This document shows positions 1-8,049 of a stretch of 64,000 bases of DNA, piece after piece. Source of the DNA: Dawidia cretensis. Its GTDB lineage: Bacteria; Bacteroidota; Bacteroidia; Cytophagales; Cyclobacteriaceae. The first letter of the stretch is position 1, and every line of letters begins with the position of its first letter. The DNA lies in assembly GCF_018598175.1 (NCBI RefSeq), contig NZ_JAHESE010000032.1, forward strand, positions 21,250 through 85,249, given 5' to 3'. The notes beneath the pieces were generated by a model. It was given only the letters and a program-made list of their open reading frames with translations. It was not told where the DNA came from and ran no database searches. A program made the translations under genes and the position numbers.

Positions 1-45
1 GATGGCCGCTGGGGCGTCAAGCTGCGCTCCAGCTACGCCGAATAA
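1..45 (+). CDS. C-terminal end of an upstream gene (partial)
   Basis: The first 15 codons read in frame as DGRWGVKLRSSYAE followed by TAA. This is the tail of a gene that begins outside the window. Only 11 bases separate its stop from the sulfatase start, so the two are probably co-transcribed. The stretch is too short to assign a family. The open frame running straight to a stop and the tight spacing are the only support. Confidence 0.55.
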   Translation, partial: DGRWGVKLRSSYAE

Positions 46-56
46 ATATTGCACGC

Positions 57-1508
57 ATGAAAAAGAACGCTAATGCTCAACATAGAGCAATCCGAAACCA
101 TCGGCTTCAACTTTTCACCTGCCTGTTTGCCACAGGTCTGCTCCTCCTGACCGGCCACGCCGGCGCGCAGAACAAAAGCAAAAAGAAGTATAATGTATTG
201 TTCATCGCTGTCGACGATCTCAACAACGACCTGGGCTTCTATGGTAACTCCTACGTCAAATCACCAAACATCGACCGGCTTGCCAAACGCGGTGTGCGGT
301 TTGATCGCGCCTATACCCAGTTCCCGTTGTGTAGCCCCAGTCGTTCATCGTTGTTGACTGGCCGCCGTCCGGATGCAACGGGTATTTACGAATTACAAAC
401 ACACTTCCGCAAGAATATACCCGACGTGGTCACACTGCCGCAGTTGTTTAAGGACAACAAGTATACCAGCATCCGCATCGGCAAGATCTTTCACTACGGC
501 GTACCGGGCCAAATTGGCACCAACGGGCTGGACGATTCTATCTCGTGGAACAAACGCATCAACCCGAAGGGCCGCGACAAAGTGGCCGAAGAGACGATCA
601 CCAACGTAACCCCCGATCGTCATTTGGGTAGTGCGCTGTCGTGGCGCATCGATCCGGGCACCGACGAAGAGCAGACCGACGGACTTATTGCGCAGGAGGC
701 AATCAACGTGCTGGAAGCCAAAAAAAGCGAGCCATTTTTCCTGGCGGTCGGATTCTTCCGTCCGCATACGCCATACGTAGCGCCGAAGAAATACTTCGAC
801 TTATACAATCCGGCCGAAGTGCCGCTGGCGAAAGAAGAACCGAACGACCTCGATGATATACCCGAAGCAGCTTTGTTCACAAAGCCGCCGCATTGGGGCG
901 TCGACGAGGCAAACCGCCGGAATGCGCAACGTGCGTACTACGCGGCCGTATCGTTTATGGATGCCCAGGTCGGCAAACTGCTTGACGCACTGGATCGCCT
1001 TAAGCTGTCGGACAACACCATCGTGGTGCTGTGGAGCGACCACGGCTATAACCTGGGTCAGCACGGCCAATGGATGAAACAAAGCCTCTTCGAAAACTCC
1101 GACCGCGTGCCGCTGATCATCTCCGTGCCCGGCGGCGTGAAAGGACAAACATCGCCGCGCACCGTAGAGCTGGTGGACCTCTACCCTACCCTGGCCGAGC
1201 TGACAGGTCTTACACCGCCCACAGGGCTGCAAGGCCAATCCCTCACACCCCTGCTGAAGAAGCCCGATGCCGTCTGGACAAAACCCGCCTATACCCAGGT
1301 ACGACGCAACGACATCATGGGCCGCAGCGTACGCACCGAGCGCTGGCGGTATACGGAGTGGAACGAAGGCCATGCCGGCGCAGAGCTGTACGATCACCAG
1401 GACGACCCGAATGAGTTCACCAATCTGGCCAAGGACGAACGCTATACTGACACACGCCAGGAACTCGCACGTTTGCTGGATAAAAATGCCCCATCAGGCA
1501 CACATTAA
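57..1508 (+). CDS. exported sulfatase, iduronate-2-sulfatase-like (S1 family)
   Basis: Predicted periplasmic sulfatase that hydrolyses sulfate esters, probably on sulfated sugars. A hydrophobic leader (about residues 17-37) ends near GHAGAQ. The metal-binding start of the alkaline phosphatase/sulfatase fold is IAVDDLNNDLG (Asp53, Asp54). The sulfatase signature CSPSRSSLLTGRRP follows, with Cys92 as the residue converted to formylglycine. Later family motifs are FFRPHTPY and WSDHGYNLGQHGQW. The 483-residue length is normal for this branch, and the closest recognised type is iduronate-2-sulfatase-like. It needs a formylglycine-generating enzyme, and a homologue with the catalytic cysteine pair lies at 7184-8032. 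The actual substrate cannot be read from the sequence. The ATG lies 11 bases after the preceding stop. Confidence 0.9.
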   Translation: MKKNANAQHRAIRNHRLQLFTCLFATGLLLLTGHAGAQNKSKKKYNVLFIAVDDLNNDLGFYGNSYVKSPNIDRLAKRGVRFDRAYTQFPLCSPSRSSLLTGRRPDATGIYELQTHFRKNIPDVVTLPQLFKDNKYTSIRIGKIFHYGVPGQIGTNGLDDSISWNKRINPKGRDKVAEETITNVTPDRHLGSALSWRIDPGTDEEQTDGLIAQEAINVLEAKKSEPFFLAVGFFRPHTPYVAPKKYFDLYNPAEVPLAKEEPNDLDDIPEAALFTKPPHWGVDEANRRNAQRAYYAAVSFMDAQVGKLLDALDRLKLSDNTIVVLWSDHGYNLGQHGQWMKQSLFENSDRVPLIISVPGGVKGQTSPRTVELVDLYPTLAELTGLTPPTGLQGQSLTPLLKKPDAVWTKPAYTQVRRNDIMGRSVRTERWRYTEWNEGHAGAELYDHQDDPNEFTNLAKDERYTDTRQELARLLDKNAPSGTH

Positions 1509-1606
1509 TGATGGCACACTATCATTTCCTACTAAAGATACTTTTGGTCATGTTGTTGTTTGTAACTGGTCTCACGCTCTTGCTGTCCGCCGCACACCCG
1601 CGGTAG
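1508..1606 (+). CDS. possible 32-residue hydrophobic small protein
   Basis: The sulfatase stop overlaps an ATG in the arrangement TAATG, followed by a second ATG. The frame stays open for 32 codons to a TAG and encodes one strongly hydrophobic segment (KILLVMLLFVTGLTLLLSAA) with a short hydrophilic start. Stop/start overlap of this kind often gives translational coupling, so this could be a small single-helix membrane protein. Nothing identifies a family. Chance is a real alternative because the frame is short. Confidence 0.25.
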   Translation: MMAHYHFLLKILLVMLLFVTGLTLLLSAAHPR

Positions 1607-1696
1607 ACGGCAAGACCAGATCGACACCAGCGTCTTGACACTGGCAAATAAGTATTTTCTTATGCATCTTTAGCAAACAGATTTCGCATTATTACT

Positions 1697-2605
1697 ATGG
1701 ATCGCATAAAACACTTCTGCTGCTATATCTTTCTATTCCTTGCACTCACCTTTAGTGCACGCGCCCAACAACAAGCCCTGGTCTTCCAATCCGACTTCGG
1801 CCTGAAAGACGCTGCCGTCGCCGAAATGAAAGGTGTGGCCTTCGCCGTCTCCCCCAACCTAAAGATGTTCGACATCACGCACGAGATCCCCGCCTACAAC
1901 ATCTGGGAAGGTGCGTACCGCCTATACCAGGCCGCGCCCTATTGGCCCACCGGCACCGTCTTTGTATCGATCGTCGATCCGGGCGTGGGCTCCGAGCGCA
2001 AATCCGTCGTCTTAAAAACAAAATCCGGACACTACTTTGTTACACCCGACAACGGTACCCTTACACTGGTGGCCGAGCTGTTAGGCATTCAGGAAGTCCG
2101 TCAAATCGACGAGACCCACAACCGCCTGAAAGACTCCGGCAAGTCCTATACATTCCACGGCAGGGATGTATATGCTTATACTGGCGCCCGGCTCGCAGCA
2201 GGCGTCATAACCTTCGAGCAAACCGGACCGGTATTGCCCGAGCAGGTCGTGCGCCTTGATTACCAAAAGCCGGTGTTCGCCGATCGCGAGGTGCGCGGCA
2301 ACATCCCCGTACTCGACATTCAGTACGGCAACGTTTGGACCAACGTCGACCAGGCCACCTTTCAAAAATTAGGCGCGGCATCCGGCGGCAAGCTCGTCGT
2401 TACCATCCGTCACGGACAGCAAACCGTCGTCACGGAAACGGTCGTTCTGGGCAACACCTTTTCCGACGTGCCCGTGGGCCGGCCGATCGCATATTTCAAC
2501 AGTCTTTTAAACTTCTCCCTGGGGATCAACCAGGGCAGCTTTTCGGACCATTACAAAGTTTACAGTGGTGCCGATTGGAGTATTGCCATTAAAAAAGCGC
2601 AGTAG
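1697..2605 (+). CDS. SAM hydroxide adenosyltransferase (DUF62) with signal peptide
   Basis: Member of the SAM hydroxide adenosyltransferase / fluorinase-like family, which splits S-adenosylmethionine with water to adenosine and methionine. Recognisable parts are LVFQSDFGLKDAAVAEMKG near the N-terminus, the motif SIVDPGVGSERKSVVL (Asp and Gly-rich SAM site), YFVTPDNGTLTLV, and FHGRDVYAYTGARLA. Length (302 residues) fits the two-domain family. Odd point: the protein starts with a clear Sec leader (hydrophobic core FLFLALTFSARAQ), placing the enzyme outside the cytoplasm, where SAM is not expected to be abundant. Gene context does not explain its role: sulfatase upstream, RND pump downstream. 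Family call firm, location inferred. Confidence 0.88.
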   Translation: MDRIKHFCCYIFLFLALTFSARAQQQALVFQSDFGLKDAAVAEMKGVAFAVSPNLKMFDITHEIPAYNIWEGAYRLYQAAPYWPTGTVFVSIVDPGVGSERKSVVLKTKSGHYFVTPDNGTLTLVAELLGIQEVRQIDETHNRLKDSGKSYTFHGRDVYAYTGARLAAGVITFEQTGPVLPEQVVRLDYQKPVFADREVRGNIPVLDIQYGNVWTNVDQATFQKLGAASGGKLVVTIRHGQQTVVTETVVLGNTFSDVPVGRPIAYFNSLLNFSLGINQGSFSDHYKVYSGADWSIAIKKAQ

Positions 2606-2748
2606 CGGCGGGCACGGCATTTTTATATCACCCTGCGTCACAGAAAAACGACCGCACAAAGATTTACGGCGTGCACAGTCGGCGGGCTAACGTAGATTTA
2701 ACCCGGCCGCACAACAAACGAAGATTTTGCGCACGAACTTGCAGTACT

Positions 2749-5700
2749 ATGAACATTTCTGAACTAAGCTTGAAGCGCCCCGTTTTGGCCATTGTCATGA
2801 ACATTGCGATCGTGGTCTTTGGCGCGATCGGCTTTAGCTTTCTGGGTGTACGCGACTACCCCGCCATCGACCCGCCCAACATCAGCGTGCGCACCTCCTA
2901 CTCCGGCGCCAATGCCGACATCATCGAGTCGCAGATCACAGAGCCGCTCGAGAAATCGATCAACGGCATTGCCGGCATTAAAAACATTTCGTCAAGCTCC
3001 AGCCAGGGCACCAGCAGCATCAACATCGAGTTTAACCTCGACGTAGACCTGGAAGCCGCCGCCAACGACGTCCGCGACAAAGTATCACAAGCCACACGGC
3101 AGCTTCCACAAGACCTCGACGCTCCCCCGGAAGTATCGAAAGCCGATGCCAGCTCAGACTATATCATTTCGCTGGCTGTGCAAAGCGGCACCCGCAACCA
3201 GCTCGAGTTGACGGAATATGCCACCAACGTGCTTGTTGAACGTCTCCAGACCATACCCGGTGTCAGCAGTACACGCATCCTCGGCGAAAAGAAATATGCC
3301 ATGCGCATCTGGCTCGATCCAAACAAGCTCAGCGCGTATGGACTCACGCCCCTGGATGTGCAGCAAGCCCTGAACCGCGAAAACGTCGAGCTACCCTCAG
3401 GCAAGATCTATGGCAGCAGCACCGAGCTGACCGTCCGCACCTTTGGTCGATTGTTTACCGAAGAAGACTTTAACAACGTACGCATTCGCTCCGAAGCTAA
3501 CCGTTCCATCCGACTCAAAGATGTTGGTGAGGCAGTACTCGGCCCCGAGAATGAAGAGACCATTCTCAAAGGCAAGCTCATTCCCATGGTGAACGTTGCC
3601 TTGATCCCGCTGCCGGGCGCCAACTATGTAGAAATTGCCGATGAGTTCTACAAACGCATGGAGAAGATCCAGAAGGAAGTCCCCGACGACATTAAGCTGA
3701 ACATCTCCACCGACCAGACTGTTTTTATTACACGCTCTATTCTGGAAGTACAAGAGACGCTTATTCTCTCCTTCATTCTGGTGGTGCTCATTGTATACCT
3801 CTTCTTCCGCGACATCATCATTGCCATTCGCCCGTTGATCGACATTCCCGTGTCGCTTATTGCCACGTTCTTTATCATGTACATCTGCGGATTCTCGATC
3901 AACGTCCTCACCATGCTCGGCATCGTACTGGCTACGGGCCTGGTCGTGGACGACGGCATTGTCGTGACCGAGAACATTTACAAGAAATTGGAAGGAGGCA
4001 TGAATAAATACAAGGCAGCGTTGGAAGGGTCACGCGAGATCTACTTCGCTGTTATTTCGACCTCCATTACCCTGGCCGTGGTGTTCTTGCCGATTGTATT
4101 CTTACAAGGCTTTGTCGGCCGGCTATTCCGGGAGTTTGGCTTTGTCGTGGCAGGAGCGGTATTGGTATCCTGTTTCGTATCGTTAACGCTCACACCGGTA
4201 CTCAGCGTAAAGCTGACGCGCGACCACCGGAAGAAATCCAAATTCTATCTTGTCACCGAAAAGTTCTTCGTATGGATGGAGGATGGCTACCGCGATACCC
4301 TGGCGAGATTTATGCGCGCGCGTTGGGTCTCGTTTCTGATCATCGCGTTGTGCGTGGGAGCCTCTATCCTGATCGGTCAGGGACTTTCCTCGGAGCTTGC
4401 ACCAATGGAAGACCGTAGCCAGTTCCGGTTGCAGATCTCTGCGCCCGAGGGAGCATCGTTCGACTTTATGGAGACGTATGTCGATGAGGTTGCGACATTC
4501 TTAATGGACTCCGTTCCCGAAGCGCGGGTCATGTACTCCCTGGCCGGCGCCTCAAATTCCGGCGGTGGTGGCGTCAACAGCGGCTTTGTACGGGTGTTCC
4601 TCGACGATCCCGGCGAGCGTACACGCTCCCAACAAGAGATCGTCGATATGGTCAATCGCAACGTGCGTCGCTTTCCGGAAGGGAAGATCGCAGTGCTGCA
4701 AGAACAAACCATCTCCACCAGTCGCCGTGCCGGACAACCCGTACAGTTCGTGATTCAGAACAACGACTTTGAAAAGCTCAAAGCAGCGCTGCCCCGTTTT
4801 CTCGACGCCGCCAACGACCACCCCGTGCTGCAAGGCGCCGATACCGATCTGAAATTTAACAAGCCCGAGCTGCGCATTGTCATCAACCGGCTCAAAGCAA
4901 CAGAAATGGGCGTCAGCGTCGAAGACATTTCCGAAACACTACGGCTGGCCTATAGCAACCTGCGCTTTGGGTACTTCACACGCGAAGGCAAACAATACCA
5001 GGTCATCGGCCAGGTAGACCGCATCAACCGCGACGATCCCAACGACCTCAAGGCCCTATACGTGCGCACCCTGGCCGGCCAGCTGGTATCCCTCGACAAC
5101 GTCGTGACCATGGAAGAGTCCAGCACTCCACCGTCACTCTATCACTTCAACCGGTATAAATCCGCCACGATCTCCTCGGGCCTCGCCCCCGGCAAAACCA
5201 TCGGCGACGGGGTAGACGCCATGGAAGAGATCGCCGCCGAAGTATTGGACGACAGCTTCACTACGTCCCTCAGTGGCAACTCGCGTGACTATGCCGAAAG
5301 CTCCAGCAATACAGCCTTTGCCTTTGTACTGGCCCTGGGCCTGATATACCTCGTACTGGCCGCACAGTTCGAAAGCTTCATCGATCCGTTTGTCATCATG
5401 CTCACCGTACCGCTGGCGGTAACCGGTGCGTTCCTCGCGCTATGGCTCTTCGGGCAAACGCTTAACATCTTCTCTCAAATCGGCATCATCATGCTGATCG
5501 GCCTGGTAACTAAAAACGGCATTCTCATCGTGGAGTTCGCCAACCAGAAACGCGAAGAGGGTATGGAAAAGATCGAAGCCGTGGTCGAAGCCTCCAAGCT
5601 TCGCTTACGTCCCATCCTCATGACCAGTCTTGCGATGGCCCTGGGCTCGTTACCGCTGGCGCTGTCGCTGGGGGCAGCGTCTACCAGCCGCGTGCCCCTG

Positions 5701-5856
5701 GGGCTTGTGATCGTCAGTGGTGTGATCTTTTCACTGATTCTTACCCTGTTTGTGATTCCCGCGGTATATACTTTCTTTTCGCGTACGCGCATGCACAATC
5801 CTGCATTGGACGAGTTGGAAGACGTTCCGGCTGAGCCCGCCGCCGTTCATTCCTAA
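2749..5856 (+). CDS. RND efflux pump inner-membrane permease (HAE1/AcrB-like)
   Basis: Inner-membrane proton-driven pump of the hydrophobe/amphiphile efflux type, about 1035 residues from the ATG at 2749. The upstream in-frame ATG at 2671 would add 26 residues of non-membrane sequence, and the family normally begins as MNISELSLKRPVL. Visible motifs are the TM4 proton-relay GLVVDDGIVVTEN (two Asp) and the TM10 GLVTKNGILIVEFANQ with its Lys. Two large periplasmic loops follow TM1 and TM7, so the repeat-of-two topology is complete. No membrane-fusion partner or TolC-like channel is in the window, so it is an orphan or uses partners encoded elsewhere. Substrate unknown. Confidence 0.93.
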   Translation: MNISELSLKRPVLAIVMNIAIVVFGAIGFSFLGVRDYPAIDPPNISVRTSYSGANADIIESQITEPLEKSINGIAGIKNISSSSSQGTSSINIEFNLDVDLEAAANDVRDKVSQATRQLPQDLDAPPEVSKADASSDYIISLAVQSGTRNQLELTEYATNVLVERLQTIPGVSSTRILGEKKYAMRIWLDPNKLSAYGLTPLDVQQALNRENVELPSGKIYGSSTELTVRTFGRLFTEEDFNNVRIRSEANRSIRLKDVGEAVLGPENEETILKGKLIPMVNVALIPLPGANYVEIADEFYKRMEKIQKEVPDDIKLNISTDQTVFITRSILEVQETLILSFILVVLIVYLFFRDIIIAIRPLIDIPVSLIATFFIMYICGFSINVLTMLGIVLATGLVVDDGIVVTENIYKKLEGGMNKYKAALEGSREIYFAVISTSITLAVVFLPIVFLQGFVGRLFREFGFVVAGAVLVSCFVSLTLTPVLSVKLTRDHRKKSKFYLVTEKFFVWMEDGYRDTLARFMRARWVSFLIIALCVGASILIGQGLSSELAPMEDRSQFRLQISAPEGASFDFMETYVDEVATFLMDSVPEARVMYSLAGASNSGGGGVNSGFVRVFLDDPGERTRSQQEIVDMVNRNVRRFPEGKIAVLQEQTISTSRRAGQPVQFVIQNNDFEKLKAALPRFLDAANDHPVLQGADTDLKFNKPELRIVINRLKATEMGVSVEDISETLRLAYSNLRFGYFTREGKQYQVIGQVDRINRDDPNDLKALYVRTLAGQLVSLDNVVTMEESSTPPSLYHFNRYKSATISSGLAPGKTIGDGVDAMEEIAAEVLDDSFTTSLSGNSRDYAESSSNTAFAFVLALGLIYLVLAAQFESFIDPFVIMLTVPLAVTGAFLALWLFGQTLNIFSQIGIIMLIGLVTKNGILIVEFANQKREEGMEKIEAVVEASKLRLRPILMTSLAMALGSLPLALSLGAASTSRVPLGLVIVSGVIFSLILTLFVIPAVYTFFSRTRMHNPALDELEDVPAEPAAVHS

Positions 5857-6210
5857 CTGAAATCACAATTTCAAAGGCATACTTTGCTTTTTGGCAAAGT
5901 CGTATTACATTTGTCTACATAATCAGTAGATAATCAATTCCACCAGTTGATCTTCTATATGCTGCACGCTGCCTTTCCCGGCAGTGACAGCCTATACTTA
6001 AAAGAAGTCAAGTGATGGAACACCGCCTGCATCCTTTTACGGCTCTATGCCGTCCCGATCCCGTCGGGGCGGCTTTACGCCATACAGATTCTGCCGGGAT
6101 CCTTCTGCCCTACTGCTATACCGGCCATTATTTCCGAAGCTTTTGCTGTTGCCGTCCGGTAACACCGTCTTCACATTCTACGCATTTCTCATTCCTCTAA
6201 CCTATAGCAT
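5857..6210. other. 354-bp intergenic stretch with two hairpins
   Basis: No convincing gene. A 7-bp stem (ACTTTGC / GCAAAGT, 5881-5900, 6-base loop) lies just after the RND stop but has no T-run, so it is only a weak terminator candidate. A second hairpin at 6049-6073 has a 10-bp stem, GCCGTCCCGA against TCGGGGCGGC with one G-T pair and a TCCCG loop. A 62-codon open frame at 6012-6200 is Cys/His/Pro-rich without family resemblance and looks accidental. Confidence 0.5.
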
Positions 6211-7155
6211 ATGAAACTATTTCCATTCATCCTCATATTGGCGCTAAGCCTTACAACCGCCTACGCACAACAAGAAACCGGCACCGTAACGCTCCGCGGT
6301 ACACGCCTGACCTATCCGCTTGTACAACGGTGGATCGACGCCTTCCAGAAAGAATACCCGGGCATCCACGTCGCGATCACACCGAATATTGCTGCCGACA
6401 GCCTCGACTTTACCATCGCCGCCTATAGCATTGTGGGAAAGGACCTGGGCGAGCGCACGGGAACAGCCGTAGCCCGCTACGTACAGTTGCCGGTGGCCAA
6501 CAGCAAACGCCCGGACCTGGCTGCCTGGCAGGCGCGGGGCTTCACCGAAGCCGACTTTAAGAATCTATACTTCACACCGCAGGCGCCCAACTTCTTTGCT
6601 TCTGCGTCTGCAGCACAACCCGTTAGTCCCATTACACTCTATACCCGCGACAAGCCCGCCTGTGCCGCGGTGACCTTTGCCAGGCATTATGACAACGATC
6701 CCAAAAACATTCAAGGTAAAGGTATAAAAGGCGACGACCGCGATCTGGCCAAAGCGGTACAAGAGGATATATACGGCATTTCGTTTAACAACCTCGGCTT
6801 TGTATACGATGTTCAAACACGCCGTGTAACGCCCGGGCTCGCCGTCATTCCACTCGACCTCAATGAGAATGGCCACGTCGATGCCGACGAAAATGTATAC
6901 GCTACGGTAGATGACGTCATCGCCTATGTAGAGCGCACCAACCATCCACGGTTTGTGACCGAGAACATCAACTTCCTGTATGCTAAAAACAGCAAGAATA
7001 CAGCCGCCAATACGTTTCTGACCTGGGTACTCACCAAAGGCCAGCAATACAATCACGACCTTGGATTCCTCGGGTTGAGCACAACGTCCATTCCGGCCTG
7101 CGAGGGCACCGATGCCCTGATGAAGCAACGCAAAACAAAAAGCGTAGCGCCCTAA
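6211..7155 (+). CDS. PstS-like periplasmic substrate-binding protein
   Basis: Resembles the PBP/PstS family of secreted anion-binding proteins. It has a Sec leader (FILILALSLTTAYAQ), then TVTLRGTRLTYPLVQRWIDA (the strand-loop-helix opening typical of the fold), DSLDFTIAAYSIVGKD, ITLYTRDKPA, YGISFNNLGFVYD, and a C-terminal FLTWVLTKGQQYNHDLGFL, which is typical of the closing helix of phosphate-binding proteins. Length 314 fits. No ABC permease or ATPase is encoded nearby, so transport of phosphate is not shown. It may be a scavenging or sensing protein. Only 28 bases separate it from the FGE homologue, suggesting one transcript. Confidence 0.75.
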   Translation: MKLFPFILILALSLTTAYAQQETGTVTLRGTRLTYPLVQRWIDAFQKEYPGIHVAITPNIAADSLDFTIAAYSIVGKDLGERTGTAVARYVQLPVANSKRPDLAAWQARGFTEADFKNLYFTPQAPNFFASASAAQPVSPITLYTRDKPACAAVTFARHYDNDPKNIQGKGIKGDDRDLAKAVQEDIYGISFNNLGFVYDVQTRRVTPGLAVIPLDLNENGHVDADENVYATVDDVIAYVERTNHPRFVTENINFLYAKNSKNTAANTFLTWVLTKGQQYNHDLGFLGLSTTSIPACEGTDALMKQRKTKSVAP

Positions 7156-7183
7156 TGTATTTTTTACCATCAACGCCACGCAT

Positions 7184-8032
7184 ATGACACCCATTACGAT
7201 ATTCCGCACAGTCATCCTCTCACTGACGACTGCATTATTCTTCTCACTCTCCCCCATCACGCCTCCTGGCAGCGACATGACTGTCGTAAAAGGCGGCCTG
7301 TTGAATACGACGGATCCTGTCACGCATACAGCGCGCCAGGTAACACTCAAACCTTTTCAGCTAGACAAAGACCTGGTAACGGTCGATCAGTTCGAGGCTT
7401 TTGCAACGGCTACACAGTATGTTACCGAAGCCGAAAAATTCGGTAACGCAGGTGTTTTTGACTTCCAGGAGAAAGGCTGGGCACTGATAAACGGTGCCAA
7501 CTTCCGCTATCCCTTTGGCCGCAACAAACCGCGCGCAGCGGGTAACCATCCCGTGACACAGGTATCCTGGAACGACGCCAATGCCTACGCCCGCTGGAAA
7601 GGCAAGCGACTGCCTACACAGTGGGAGTGGGAACACGCCGCCCGTAACGCCGAACAAAGCCAACAGGAATATACCTGGGGCAACGACCTGGTGGTAAACG
7701 GTATCTATAAGGCCAATACGTGGCAAGGCAGCTTCCCCGGCTATAACACCGCCGAAGACGGTTATACCGGCACTTCACCCGTGAGTATATTTGGCCGCAA
7801 CAAGCTCGGCCTGGGCGACATGGGCGGCAACGTCTGGCAATGGTGCCAGGATAGCATCGGGCCCACACCGCAAGAGGCCGCGACAGATCCGGCCATGCGC
7901 CGGGTAACCCGCGGCGGCTCTTTTCTCTGCGACCCGATGGTATGCCACGGCTTCCGGGTGCTGGGGCGCTCTTCTTCTACACCTGAATCGTCCATGGTGC
8001 ACATCGGCTTCCGTTGTGCGAAAGATATTTAG
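7184..8032 (+). CDS. formylglycine-generating enzyme (SUMF1/FGE) homologue
   Basis: FGE-sulfatase fold protein of 282 residues. Family marks are the opening PGSDMTVVKGG, HPVTQVSWNDANAYARWKGK (residues 122-141), RLPTQWEWEHAAR, GLGDMGGNVWQWCQD, RRVTRGGSFLCDPMVCHGFR and the closing HIGFRCAKD. The two cysteines that bind copper and oxidise the sulfatase cysteine in aerobic FGE correspond to Cys249 and Cys254 (spacing C-x4-C as in the human enzyme), so it may really mature sulfatases such as the one at 57-1508. The N-terminal 25 residues are hydrophobic (TVILSLTTALFFSL) and look like a leader or anchor. This is unexpected if the enzyme must act before sulfatase export. Many FGE-fold proteins have other roles, but they usually lack the pair. 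Confidence 0.82.
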   Translation: MTPITIFRTVILSLTTALFFSLSPITPPGSDMTVVKGGLLNTTDPVTHTARQVTLKPFQLDKDLVTVDQFEAFATATQYVTEAEKFGNAGVFDFQEKGWALINGANFRYPFGRNKPRAAGNHPVTQVSWNDANAYARWKGKRLPTQWEWEHAARNAEQSQQEYTWGNDLVVNGIYKANTWQGSFPGYNTAEDGYTGTSPVSIFGRNKLGLGDMGGNVWQWCQDSIGPTPQEAATDPAMRRVTRGGSFLCDPMVCHGFRVLGRSSSTPESSMVHIGFRCAKDI

Positions 8033-8049
8033 TCACTAAACACCTACCC

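Noticed and set aside
6012-6200. 62-codon open frame between RND and PstS-like genes
   Set aside because: Cys/His/Pro-rich with no domain, crosses a hairpin, and lies in an otherwise empty gap.
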